NCBI GenBank assembly: GCA_018266835.1
Contig: JAFDZP010000003.1
Location: 1-64,000 of the forward strand
Direction: 5' to 3'
Length of the DNA stretch: 64,000 nt
From: Bacteroidota bacterium
GTDB lineage: Bacteria > Bacteroidota > Ignavibacteria > Tepidaquicellales > Tepidaquicellaceae
Part shown: one piece after another, positions 26,723 through 34,906 of the stretch
How the letters are laid out: each line of letters opens with the position of its first letter
Numbering within the stretch: position 1 is the stretch's first letter
Notes under the pieces: generated by a model
Databases searched by the model: none
What the model saw: the letters and a program-made list of their open reading frames with translations, nothing else
What the model was told of the DNA's origin: nothing
Program-made: the position numbers and the translations under genes

Positions 26723-27793
26723 TTATTTTATCAGCAAGCCTATTCTTTCCATTTTATCAGGATTGAAATATACAAATTTAGGTTGGCCAAGGATATCATC
26801 TTCAATGACAAGCCCGGTAAACCTGCTATCTAGAGAATTGTTTCTATTATCTCCCATCATAAAATAATAATTATTTTTTATAGCAAACTTCCCACCCTTT
26901 AAAACTGATGTTATATAGCTTTCTTTAACAGCTTCGTCTTTAGTTTTTACATTTCCTTCGCGTAAAATAATTTTCTTCCAAAACATTATATTCACTGAAT
27001 CAAGAAAAATTACGTCGCCTGCTTTTGGAATATATAGCGGACCATAATTATCTTCGTTCCATTTTGCTCCTTTGGGGTATATTCTGGGATTAGCAAAATC
27101 AGGTTCTCTGTTAACTTTATCGTAACTATACTCTGCTGTGTTCTTTTCTTTCTCTCCATTAATATAGACTATTTTGTTGGAAATTTTTATTGTGTCTCCG
27201 GGCATTCCAATAATTCTTTTAACATAAGGGACATTTTCTTCATCCTCAAAATGTATGGCAGGATAATGTATAACAATATCATTTCTCTCGTGGGATTTAT
27301 TCATCCTGGCAAAAAAATAATCATTCGGATAAATTGAACTTTCCATTGAAGCTGTGGGGAATCTATAATGTTTGTAACCGGAAAATGAATCAATTATTAA
27401 TCCGTATATCATAATAATTACAACATAAAGAATGTAGAACTTAACTTTATTAAAAGGTTTGAGAATATAGTCCTTTTCTTTTTTTGCATTTTTAAAAACG
27501 TCAATTAGCCGAATAAGAGGTATGGTAATAAAAGCAGAAGAGAGAAATATGACATTTATTCTTGAAGGAAGTTCCAATGCAATGAGTACAACAGCAAGTA
27601 TCATCAATGGATATAACACCGCCCACATTATCGCTAATTTTACCTGTCCAATATAAAAATATCCTAATCCGGTAAAGAGATAATCTAACAGAACTGCAAG
27701 CCATGGTTTTCTCGGAGAAAATTTTTCGCCGGAAGCTTTTTCCTGAATCATTTCACCATGCGAATTTTCGGAGTTAATATTTTCTTTTTCCAT
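26723..27793 (-). CDS. lepB: Signal peptidase I with N-terminal membrane extension
   Basis: A 356-residue S26 peptidase. Catalytic Ser149 is in PTASMESSI and Lys192 in YVKRIIGMPGD; box E is GDNRNNSLDSRFTGLV. Before the catalytic part it has about 140 residues with several membrane helices, including GLGYFYIGQVKLAIMW and two more hydrophobic stretches, more than the usual one or two anchors. It cleaves signal peptides at the outer face of the inner membrane. It follows a homologous gene (27830-28930) by 36 bases on the same strand, a tandem duplication. Confidence 0.93.
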   Translation of the reverse strand: MEKENINSENSHGEMIQEKASGEKFSPRKPWLAVLLDYLFTGLGYFYIGQVKLAIMWAVLYPLMILAVVLIALELPSRINVIFLSSAFITIPLIRLIDVFKNAKKEKDYILKPFNKVKFYILYVVIIMIYGLIIDSFSGYKHYRFPTASMESSIYPNDYFFARMNKSHERNDIVIHYPAIHFEDEENVPYVKRIIGMPGDTIKISNKIVYINGEKEKNTAEYSYDKVNREPDFANPRIYPKGAKWNEDNYGPLYIPKAGDVIFLDSVNIMFWKKIILREGNVKTKDEAVKESYITSVLKGGKFAIKNNYYFMMGDNRNNSLDSRFTGLVIEDDILGQPKFVYFNPDKMERIGLLIK

Positions 27794-27829
27794 ATATGTA
27801 CTAAATTAACAAATAAAAGAATGTATTTC

Positions 27830-28930
27830 TTACCTCAAACTTATCCCTAATCTACCCCACTCATAAATATTAAACACGACAAATTCAGCTCTGCCTAATA
27901 TTTCTTCCTCACTTACAAGCCCGGTATAGCGGCTATCAAGTGAGTTATCTCGGTCATCGCCCATCATAAAATAATAATTGTTCTGCACAATGTACTCACC
28001 TGATTTAATTATTGCTTCAACTCTTTTTTCCTTCGCATCTGCATCTCCTTCATCTCTCAATTCTTTCTTAATAATAGGAGTAAGAAATTTTACATTGGAT
28101 GAATCAATTTTTATGCAGTCTCCTTTTGCCGGAATATACAAGGGACCATAATAATCTTCATTCCACTTTGAACCCACGGGGTACAATTTATTATTTACGT
28201 AATCCTTCGGGATTTTTGTGCCGTCGTATTTATAAGTCTTGTTCTGTACTTCAGGAGTTTCATTTATGTAAAGTTTTTTATCAACTATGGTAAGAGTATC
28301 ACGGGGGATTGCAACTAATCTTTTCAAATAAACCACTCTTCTCTGTCTTCCCATTGTAGAATATACTACAATTTCATTTCTTTCCGGAGAGTGAAAATTG
28401 AACAGCCTTTTTTCAAATATTGATTCATACACTCCGTAGTAATTATATCTTACAAGAATCCTGTCACCAATCATTAAAGTATTTTCCATACTGGAAGTAG
28501 TGATGCTGTGAAGCTCGAATGTGAAATCTTTTATATAGCTTGTATATAAAAATCCTGCTACAAAAAATATTATATATAAATAAGTTTTGTTAAACTTCTT
28601 TAGAACGTAAAACTTGTTAAGCTGATTTTTTATAGAAGTATAGACAACATGAATAACAGGAACGGAAATTAATACAGCATTGCATATTATAAAAAATATT
28701 GAATTTAAACCTTCCGATAGGTGTATAGAAATGTAATTTACGAATACAAATAGAATTGGATAAATAAGCGAGAAGTATATTGCAAAGCGGAACTTCCCTA
28801 TGTAAAAATACCCAAGGCCGGGCATTATTAAATTATAAAACGCAGCAAGTAGTAAATTTCTTGTTCTGTATTTTTTCTTTAAGGATTCTTCTCTCCCCTC
28901 AGTTTTTCGGCCGGTAATTGTTTCCGACAT
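27830..28930 (-). CDS. lepB: Signal peptidase I paralogue with N-terminal membrane extension
   Basis: A 366-residue S26 peptidase homologous to its downstream neighbour. Catalytic Ser147 is in TTSSMENTLMIGDRI and Lys203 in VVYLKRLVAIPRD, where the usual MPGD reads IPRD; box E is GDDRDNSLDSRYTGLV. The N-terminal extension repeats the GLGYFYIGKFRFAIYF segment and further helices. The two genes differ enough (insert sequences, box D) to suggest different substrates. Both precede the DUF3127 gene on the minus strand in transcription terms of the neighbouring group. Confidence 0.92.
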   Translation of the reverse strand: MSETITGRKTEGREESLKKKYRTRNLLLAAFYNLIMPGLGYFYIGKFRFAIYFSLIYPILFVFVNYISIHLSEGLNSIFFIICNAVLISVPVIHVVYTSIKNQLNKFYVLKKFNKTYLYIIFFVAGFLYTSYIKDFTFELHSITTSSMENTLMIGDRILVRYNYYGVYESIFEKRLFNFHSPERNEIVVYSTMGRQRRVVYLKRLVAIPRDTLTIVDKKLYINETPEVQNKTYKYDGTKIPKDYVNNKLYPVGSKWNEDYYGPLYIPAKGDCIKIDSSNVKFLTPIIKKELRDEGDADAKEKRVEAIIKSGEYIVQNNYYFMMGDDRDNSLDSRYTGLVSEEEILGRAEFVVFNIYEWGRLGISLR

Positions 28931-29003
28931 AAAAATTATTTTGATTTATATAGAAATCCTGAGGGAATAAAAAACTTTACAACTAACTTTTTATTGAGAG
29001 ATA

Positions 29004-29348
29004 TTAGAACGGCAAGTCGTTCGGATCCTGCGGATCAATATGAACTTCCTCAGTGCCGGAATCACTTCCGCTTGCCTTTGCAATTTTCCATGCAACAAGC
29101 GTGTTGAAATATTTGGTTTCGCCCTGAGGACTTACCCATTTTCTTCCGCGCAAATCAAAAGTCACTTCCACATAGTCACCCACATTGAATTTGCTCAATG
29201 CTTCGCAGTTATCCTGCTGCATTTCCATTGAAATGGTCTGCGGATAGTTTGCATTTTCTGCATACTCAACAACAAACTCGCGCTTCTTGAATTTTTCCGT
29301 TATGTTTTTAGTTTGAAATATCTCTAAAAGTTTACCTGATAATGTCAT
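29004..29348 (-). CDS. DUF3127 domain protein
   Basis: A 114-residue protein of the DUF3127 family, common in Bacteroidota: SGKLLEIFQTKNITEKFKKREFVVEY, the FNVGDYVEVTFDLRGRKW segment and FNTLVAWKI. The predicted OB-like barrel and the acidic C-terminal tail ending DPQDPNDLPF resemble single-stranded DNA-binding proteins, whose last residues bind partners. This gives a plausible nucleic acid role, but the family has no proven function known to me. Confidence 0.88.
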   Translation of the reverse strand: MTLSGKLLEIFQTKNITEKFKKREFVVEYAENANYPQTISMEMQQDNCEALSKFNVGDYVEVTFDLRGRKWVSPQGETKYFNTLVAWKIAKASGSDSGTEEVHIDPQDPNDLPF

Positions 29349-29388
29349 TTAGTATTTTGAATTATTGAATAGAATTTTATTAATTTTA

Positions 29389-29550
29389 TTACTTAGCATC
29401 CTTTGAACCCGGATCCTCGTCTTGTTCAAATGATTTATCCAGATATTTCTTTGTCAGTTTATTACTGTATTTATTCACGGAGGTTGCAACTGTAACAATT
29501 GCAATTACGACTATCAAAATAACTACAGCTACCCAAACAAATGTATCCAT
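29389..29550 (-). CDS. 53-residue single-span membrane protein
   Basis: A short gene encoding MDTFVWVAVVILIVVIAIV, then a polar tail with KYSNKLTKKYLDKSFEQ and an acidic end. The first 25 residues form one membrane helix. The start is supported by a strong AAAGGAGAG site about 5 bases before the ATG on the minus strand, which is unusual for non-ribosomal genes here. It lies 40 bases before the DUF3127 gene and may be co-transcribed with it. I know no family; the outline is like that of small membrane-anchored adaptor peptides. Confidence 0.7.
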   Translation of the reverse strand: MDTFVWVAVVILIVVIAIVTVATSVNKYSNKLTKKYLDKSFEQDEDPGSKDAK

Positions 29551-29561
29551 AAAGCTCTCCT

Positions 29562-29599
29562 TTAAAAAATATGCCGCGATTCATTTCTAAAGCGCGGCA
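29562..29599 (-). terminator. Terminator of the dehydrogenase gene
   Basis: On the minus strand TGCCGCG and CGCGGCA pair over 7 bp across a 14-base loop, followed by TATTTTTT. It lies about 100 bases past the dehydrogenase stop and just before the Shine-Dalgarno of the 53-residue gene. Confidence 0.7.
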
Positions 29600-29697
29600 A
29601 AGATTATTATTGATTATCACCGGTGGCCTGACGGAATTCTTTTTCAGCCTCTTAGGACTGACAGGTCATTAGTGTTCAATTTCTTATTACAAGTTCA

Positions 29698-30819
29698 TTA
29701 CGAATTTCTCATCTTGAAAAGATTCATATCTCTGTAGACTCTGATTTTCTTTGCATTGGTAATGTTGTTAATTCTTTCCAAGGCAACCTGAGCAGATGCT
29801 ACATGAGGAGGAATGTTTTCTGATTTTGAAATATTTATAATGTTCTGTACGATATCATAAATGCTTGATGCTTTCTTCATAGCTCTCTCTCTGTTGTAAC
29901 CTTCAAGCTCTGTGTAAACATTGATAAGACCGCCTGAGTTGATTACATAGTCAGGAGCATATAAAATGCCTCTGTCTTTTAACATCTGTCCGTGTTTCTT
30001 TTCATCTTTAAGCTGATTGTTTGCAGCTCCTGCAATAATTTTTACTTTTAATTGCGGAATTGTATCATCATTCAAAATTGCTCCCAATGCTGCAGGTGAA
30101 AATATATCTGCATCGATTGAGTAAACATCATCCATACCAACAACTGTTGCTTTGAATTCATCTACCAACGGTTTCAGTTTTTCTTCATACATATCGCTTA
30201 CAAAAAGTACTGCGCCTTCTTTATGTAAAAACTTACATAGATGCTTTCCAACGTTTCCGCCTGCGCCCTGTACTACAACTTTTTTTCCGTTCAATGAGTC
30301 CGAACCATATACTTCATGCGCGCATGCCTTCATACCAACATATGTTCCGTATGCTGTTACAGGAGAAGGATCTCCGCTTCCGCCTACTTCTTCAGGAATA
30401 CCTGTTACGTGACGTGTTTCCATCATTATATATTCCATATCCTTTACGTTAGTGCCCACATCTTCAGCAGTGATATATCTGCCTGAGAGACCTTCAACAA
30501 ACCTTCCGAATGCTCTGAATAACTGCTCGGATTTTTGTGTGCGTGAATCTCCTATGATTACTGCTTTACCGCCGCCCAAATTCAGCCCGGCTACTGCGGC
30601 TTTGTAGGTCATACCTCTGGAGAGTCTTAATACGTCAACAAGTGCTTCCTTATCATTTGCATAATGCCACATTCTCGTTCCGCCAAGCGCAGGACCTAAA
30701 GCAGTATTATGAATACCGATAATTGCTTTTAAACCTGTTTCTTTGTTCGAGCAATAGACAACCTGTTCGTGTTCCAATTCATCAATCAATTCAAAAGGTG
30801 TTTGTGAAATATTTTCCAT
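29698..30819 (-). CDS. Leu/Val/Phe-type amino acid dehydrogenase
   Basis: A 373-residue Glu/Leu/Phe/Val dehydrogenase. The catalytic domain has ALGGTRMWHY, LSRGMTYKAAVAGLNLGGGKAVI (both key lysines) and VTAEDVGT-like YITAEDVGTNVKDM; the NAD domain has VVQGAGGNVGKHL; then AGAANNQL and DYVINSGGLINVYTE. It deaminates a branched-chain or aromatic amino acid to the 2-oxo acid with NAD. Leucine dehydrogenase is the nearest guess by length and the GGGKAVI region. It is preceded by a family 9 glycosyltransferase gene 11 bases upstream on the same strand. Confidence 0.93.
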   Translation of the reverse strand: MENISQTPFELIDELEHEQVVYCSNKETGLKAIIGIHNTALGPALGGTRMWHYANDKEALVDVLRLSRGMTYKAAVAGLNLGGGKAVIIGDSRTQKSEQLFRAFGRFVEGLSGRYITAEDVGTNVKDMEYIMMETRHVTGIPEEVGGSGDPSPVTAYGTYVGMKACAHEVYGSDSLNGKKVVVQGAGGNVGKHLCKFLHKEGAVLFVSDMYEEKLKPLVDEFKATVVGMDDVYSIDADIFSPAALGAILNDDTIPQLKVKIIAGAANNQLKDEKKHGQMLKDRGILYAPDYVINSGGLINVYTELEGYNRERAMKKASSIYDIVQNIINISKSENIPPHVASAQVALERINNITNAKKIRVYRDMNLFKMRNS

Positions 30820-30830
30820 AAAGTGTTTAA

Positions 30831-32018
30831 TTAGATTAACTGATTATTAAGTATATTAAAGACCGGAAATAATTCCGGCTGTATAGCCTTTCTTATATTT
30901 ATAAATACGTCATCTACTGAAATATGGTTCATGCAAGTCGGTTCCTGGCAGCCGTAATCGTGTCCCAGATACAAACAGGGACTGCAAAATTTATCGCTTT
31001 GAATAAGAACAGAGTTTTTATTGTAAGAACCCCATTTGATTGGATTTGTGGGACCGTGAAGACCCAGCGTTTTTGTTCCTACGCAGGAAGCTATGTGCAG
31101 CATGCCTGTATTACTGCAGACTATAAGCTTCACTTTTTTTACAAGAGCTACTACATTATCAATCTCATATTGCCCGGCAGTGTTCACAACATTTTCGCCA
31201 ATGCCTTCGGCTATTTCATCGCATCTTGCCTTTTCAAACTTCGCTCCGGTTATCAGTATGATAATATTCTTATCATATTTTATAAGTCTCTTACCAAGCG
31301 CAATATAGTTTTTGACCGGCCACTCACGGGGTAATCCGTTCTCCCCGCATCCGGGGTGCAAGCAAATTACGGTACGGTTTTCAAAATTGTGAGTAGACCA
31401 AAACTCCTCTGCAAATTTAAAGTCTTTATCATTTAAAAAATACTCTAATTTTTTATCCTCTTCCGTGATATTTATTCCCAAAGGCTCAAGCAATGCAAGG
31501 AAATCTTCCAGCTCATGACGGTCTCTTGTATGGGTAATCACTGCATTAAAAAGGAAATGACGGTACTGTCCCTCTGTAGAAAAGCCGATTGCGTAATCAT
31601 ATTTTGTAAGAGCGAACATCATTACGGAAATCCTCGGCCACTGCTCGGCATCTATAACGACTTCATATTTCTTTTTTCTTATCTGTTTTAAAAAATCAAA
31701 AAAGTGAAGCGGATGCTTTAAGTATGAATGAATATCTACGCTGATTAATTCATCTATATAAGGAATTTTTTTTAAGATAGAATAATTTATCGGCGAGCAT
31801 ACAAACGTAATTTTTGAGTTCGGAAACTTATGCTTTAAAGTCCGCAGCGTAGGAATTAATAATATGGCATCCCCTATTGCTGCAAGCTTGATGAATAAAA
31901 TGTTATGGATGTTTTCAATCGGAAGGCGCTTCCTGCTTTTTAAGAAGAAGGCAAGAAGTATTACAATTGGAATCCCAACGTATCTATCGAATATTCTGAA
32001 TAAAGCCCGTCTTTTCAT
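30831..32018 (-). CDS. Glycosyltransferase family 9 (heptosyltransferase-like)
   Basis: A 395-residue GT-B enzyme of family 9. The N-terminal half has FIKLAAIGDAILLIPTLRTLKHKFPNS, the acceptor-side start of the family; the C-terminal half has CLHPGCGENGLPREWPVKNY, ILITGAKFEKARCDEIA, CSNTGMLHIASCVGTKTLGLHG and PTNPIKWG, the ADP-sugar site. A cysteine-rich end (SDKFCSPCLYLGHDYGCQEPTCM) is usual in this branch. It probably adds a heptose or similar sugar to lipopolysaccharide core or another glycan at the inner membrane face. Confidence 0.92.
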   Translation of the reverse strand: MKRRALFRIFDRYVGIPIVILLAFFLKSRKRLPIENIHNILFIKLAAIGDAILLIPTLRTLKHKFPNSKITFVCSPINYSILKKIPYIDELISVDIHSYLKHPLHFFDFLKQIRKKKYEVVIDAEQWPRISVMMFALTKYDYAIGFSTEGQYRHFLFNAVITHTRDRHELEDFLALLEPLGINITEEDKKLEYFLNDKDFKFAEEFWSTHNFENRTVICLHPGCGENGLPREWPVKNYIALGKRLIKYDKNIIILITGAKFEKARCDEIAEGIGENVVNTAGQYEIDNVVALVKKVKLIVCSNTGMLHIASCVGTKTLGLHGPTNPIKWGSYNKNSVLIQSDKFCSPCLYLGHDYGCQEPTCMNHISVDDVFINIRKAIQPELFPVFNILNNQLI

Positions 32019-32098
32019 TTATATAATTTACAACTATTTCCGCAGGGTTTAAAGTTCATAATTTTGGGGGGAATAGTAACAATGGGTGAGGATGCCTT

Positions 32099-32121
32099 CC
32101 CCCTCCTTTATAAGGAGGGGG
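32099..32121. repeat. CCCCCTCCTT hairpin, copy 2
   Basis: CCCCCTCCTT and AAGGAGGGGG pair around TAT. The arms are identical to copies at 8710, 50083 and 56665. It marks the left edge of an AT-rich stretch. Confidence 0.8.
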
Positions 32122-32167
32122 GCAGGGGGAGGTTTAAAGATTATTTGCTATAAATTCACTTATATTT

Positions 32168-33040
32168 CTATACAACTCTTGGACCTTTTTGATATTCATT
32201 TATACCAGTCATAACAACTATTTTCTCCAAAGTTGCTTTATTATTACAAAATAAAAATCTATTACAATTTATGGCAATATTACAATTAATTTCTTCAATA
32301 TTTTTTCCTCCTATTTCTCCATATCTGAAAATAGTCCCTTCATCCCAGATTGTTAAACAATGCTTTGAAGAAAGAGAAATACATTTAATTACTCCTGGAG
32401 TTTCAATACCATATCCATATCTACTGTTAATATGAGTCTCGTTTGGTATCAATATAAAGGGATTATCAGAAGTAATAAAAGTTTCTTCATTATTTGAAAG
32501 TAAAATACTCCAATCTTTATTTAATAAATGGTATGGCATTTTTTCTAACATTCTTAACATCACATACATAGTTGTTTCTCTAGTATTTCCAGAATAACCA
32601 AAAAGTATTTCTAAAGGTTTACGTCCATCTTTAATTTCCGGCATTCTCCATTCTAATTCCCTATTTGCTTTATCATCAAAATCTTCTAAAAATTTTTCAA
32701 ATTCTGGTGTTCTATTTTTAAATAAGGAAATGAATTGAGCTAATATCTTTTTTGATTCTTTATTAATTAATTTTCTTTTAAGTATTCTTTCAAATATTGG
32801 TTTAGCTTGAGTTTCAAGGTCTCCAATAATATTATCTACTGTAAAATCCTTTTCACCATTTGCCTTATAAAGGGTGTAATAATTATCAATTTTTGCAACT
32901 TTTTCTGTTAATTGATATCTATATTCATTCTTTTCTCTATCATAAATATGAATTTTTGAATTTGTATCAGCAAAATATTTCAAATAAAAATCTGAAATAT
33001 AATGTTGTTTCTTTGGATTACTGTTCTTTTTAATATTCAC
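32168..33040 (-). CDS. DUF4238 domain protein
   Basis: A 290-residue protein of the DUF4238 family: KKQHYISDFYLKYFAD at the start, an IYDREK strand, then the conserved YLLNKDWSILLSNNEETFITSDNPF region (the S-D-N-P core), ISLSSKHCLTIWDEG and an INCNIAINCNRFLFC ending. Family members occur patchily in bacteria, often near mobile or defence genes; no activity is known to me. The base composition is clearly more AT-rich than that of the neighbouring housekeeping genes, which suggests transfer. It is divergent from an unknown membrane protein gene with a 155- to 173-base gap. Confidence 0.85.
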   Translation of the reverse strand: MNIKKNSNPKKQHYISDFYLKYFADTNSKIHIYDREKNEYRYQLTEKVAKIDNYYTLYKANGEKDFTVDNIIGDLETQAKPIFERILKRKLINKESKKILAQFISLFKNRTPEFEKFLEDFDDKANRELEWRMPEIKDGRKPLEILFGYSGNTRETTMYVMLRMLEKMPYHLLNKDWSILLSNNEETFITSDNPFILIPNETHINSRYGYGIETPGVIKCISLSSKHCLTIWDEGTIFRYGEIGGKNIEEINCNIAINCNRFLFCNNKATLEKIVVMTGINEYQKGPRVV

Positions 33041-33213
33041 TTTTTAACAAAAGTAGTAATATTTAATTAGTAAAGAAATATAAGTGTTTTTGTTAACATA
33101 GACTTTGTTATTAAGAAAAAGAAATATTTTGAAATTCACTTATTCCTAATAACACTTATTAATTACCATAAGAAAATAAAAAAATATTTGTATATTTGGT
33201 TAAATATAACTTT

Positions 33214-34197
33214 ATGCTGAAAAGAACCACTGTAAAAGCTAGGATAGAGGTGCTTGAGAAAAAAATTGATGCTTTATATAAATTAGATAAAAAGAAAGAT
33301 TGGTGGGATAAATTAAACTCAATTTCTAGTTTAATATCTGGGGGAATAATTGGATTAATAGCGTTAGTTTTTACGATTAGTTATAATTCAAATCAATTAG
33401 ATCTTCAAAAACAAAACTACGAAAATCAAAATCAGATTCAAAAAATTGATGTGACTGATAAATTTATAAAATACCTTAACTCTACAAACGTAAGTGAAAG
33501 AGAAATGGGGTATGAAGCTTATAGAATGTTAGGATATGAAGATTTAGCTATCAAATATATAGAGACAAATAATGACTCTTCAGGAATACCTTTTTTAAAA
33601 AATATAATTAAAAACTCTAACGATTCTTTAAAAAAAGAAAAATTATTCGAGGTCATAGCGAATATTCATAATACTATGTTTAAAACTCTAGTTACCTTCC
33701 CAAGATATAAGATTAATAGAAAATACTATGATAAAGGATTATATAAGAAAAGAGTCGAGAGATGTTTAAGAATATTATTGTACAGAGAAACTTCGGATAG
33801 TACTTATTTACTCAATAATTTCAAACTTACAAATATTTTGGAAAAAAATGATGCAAAAATTGAAGATGCAAATGACAATTATTATTCTCCATATACGCGA
33901 ACACCACTATGGATTTTAGTTGATGTTTACACAAAAATTGTTAATTGGAATATGTGGTATGGTGCAGGGGTACAACTAAAATTTATTGATCCTAAAAGTG
34001 AATTGAATGAAAAAAATTGGATTGCTGCGTATGTTAAAGAATGTCTCAGATATTATGAACACCCCAACAACGACAGAAATATAAAAATCAAAGAAAATCT
34101 AAATTGCTTGTATTATTTATATTTAACCGAAAACTGGACATTGAATGATTTATATACTGATTATGGACCTTGCGGGGATGAAAGAGTATTTTGGTAA
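33214..34197 (+). CDS. Membrane-anchored protein of unknown function
   Basis: A 327-residue protein not recognised. An N-terminal coiled segment (ARIEVLEKKIDALYKLDKKK) precedes one membrane helix (ISGGIIGLIALVFTIS), then a coiled stretch rich in Gln and Asn, then a helical body with a HEAT-like unit (REMGYEAYRMLGYEDLAIKYI) and a C-terminal half with RVERCLRILLYRE and LWILVDVYTKIVNW. ATG at 33214 is preferred over TTG at 33196, since TATATTTG at 33191-33198 resembles a -7 promoter element. It is very AT-rich and paired divergently with the DUF4238 gene; both may form an accessory module. Confidence 0.7.
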   Translation: MLKRTTVKARIEVLEKKIDALYKLDKKKDWWDKLNSISSLISGGIIGLIALVFTISYNSNQLDLQKQNYENQNQIQKIDVTDKFIKYLNSTNVSEREMGYEAYRMLGYEDLAIKYIETNNDSSGIPFLKNIIKNSNDSLKKEKLFEVIANIHNTMFKTLVTFPRYKINRKYYDKGLYKKRVERCLRILLYRETSDSTYLLNNFKLTNILEKNDAKIEDANDNYYSPYTRTPLWILVDVYTKIVNWNMWYGAGVQLKFIDPKSELNEKNWIAAYVKECLRYYEHPNNDRNIKIKENLNCLYYLYLTENWTLNDLYTDYGPCGDERVFW

Positions 34198-34267
34198 AAA
34201 ATTGAATTTTTTAAATTCTAACTTTACCATCACCTAAAAAAAAAATTCTACTTTACATTTATTCCCT

Positions 34268-34282
34268 ATACCTACTAATAGG
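34268..34282. promoter_or_regulatory. 15-base dyad, inverted copy 2
   Basis: ATACCTACTAATAGG is the exact reverse complement of 9254-9268. With flanks it forms TACCTA-ctaa-TAGGTA, a 6-bp inverted repeat. As at 9254, the GTCGG-type repeat block lies on the same relative side. Confidence 0.5.
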
Positions 34283-34451
34283 TAAGCTTTTCTTTTTTTA
34301 TAAATCCATTCTGTTTATATTATTACCGCCCGAATGTTCTTCGGGTATAATCTCAACTTTACATAATAACCTTTCTCAATTAGCAATTAATAATTAACAA
34401 TTAGCAATGAACAGCAAAATAAAATCCGACTATTTCACGACTTTTAATATA

Positions 34452-34482
34452 AACCTGACAGGTTCGGAGATCCTGTCAGGTT
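34452..34482. repeat. CCTGACAGG hairpin A
   Basis: AACCTGACAGG and CCTGTCAGGTT pair over 11 bp with a 9-base loop. It belongs to a CTGTCAGG family also seen at 34501 and 48199 and, with a changed stem, at 60126. Confidence 0.85.
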
Positions 34483-34500
34483 AAGTTTAATTCGTAAAAT

Positions 34501-34530
34501 GACCTGACAGGATTAAAAACCTGTCAGGTC
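34501..34530. repeat. CCTGACAGG hairpin B
   Basis: GACCTGACAGG and CCTGTCAGGTC pair over 11 bp with an 8-base loop, 18 bases after hairpin A and between two CCGAC pairs of the repeat block. Confidence 0.85.
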
Positions 34531-34906
34531 TGATGAAAATAAAACCCGACTTTTTTCCGACTTTTTTTAAAAATAAAAATATCGGTATTGAAAAAACAAT
34601 ATCGGAGTTTATAAAACCCGACAATTAATCATCAATTTTGAAAAAAATTTAATAACTCGTAATTCGTAATTTGAAATTTGTAAATGAAATAATAACCCGA
34701 CTTTTTTCCGACTTTTTTTAAAAATAAAAATATCGGTATTGAAAAAACAATATTGGGGTTTATAAAACCCGACAATTATTCATCAAAATTTAAAAATTTG
34801 ATTTCTGAAATTACAAATTTGAAATTAAAAGAATCCGACTTTTACCCGACTATTTTTAAAATAAATGTTTTCGATATTGAAAGAACAAAATGAACAAAGC
34901 CAGCCT

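Larger units (their letters stand above)
34426..34850 (+). repeat. CCGAC paired-motif repeat block, right copy
   Basis: Four CCGAC pairs with starts 11 bp apart lie at 34426/34437 (second half ACGAC), 34546/34557, 34697/34708 and 34835/34846. Two 90-bp direct repeats (34545-34634 and 34696-34785) differ at only a few bases and are 151 bp apart; each has a pair, CGGTATTGAAAAAACAA and a single CCGAC. The block is the inverted relative of 8786-9142 and is non-coding. It lies in the 1.16-kb gene-free stretch 34198-35360. Confidence 0.85.

Noticed and set aside
33196..33213. TTG start for the membrane protein
   Set aside because: It lies inside a TATATTTG promoter-like element; ATG at 33214 is the better start.
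34426..34850. CRISPR array
   Set aside because: Repeat units are about 90 bp, only two are near identical, spacer is single, and no cas gene is present in the window.
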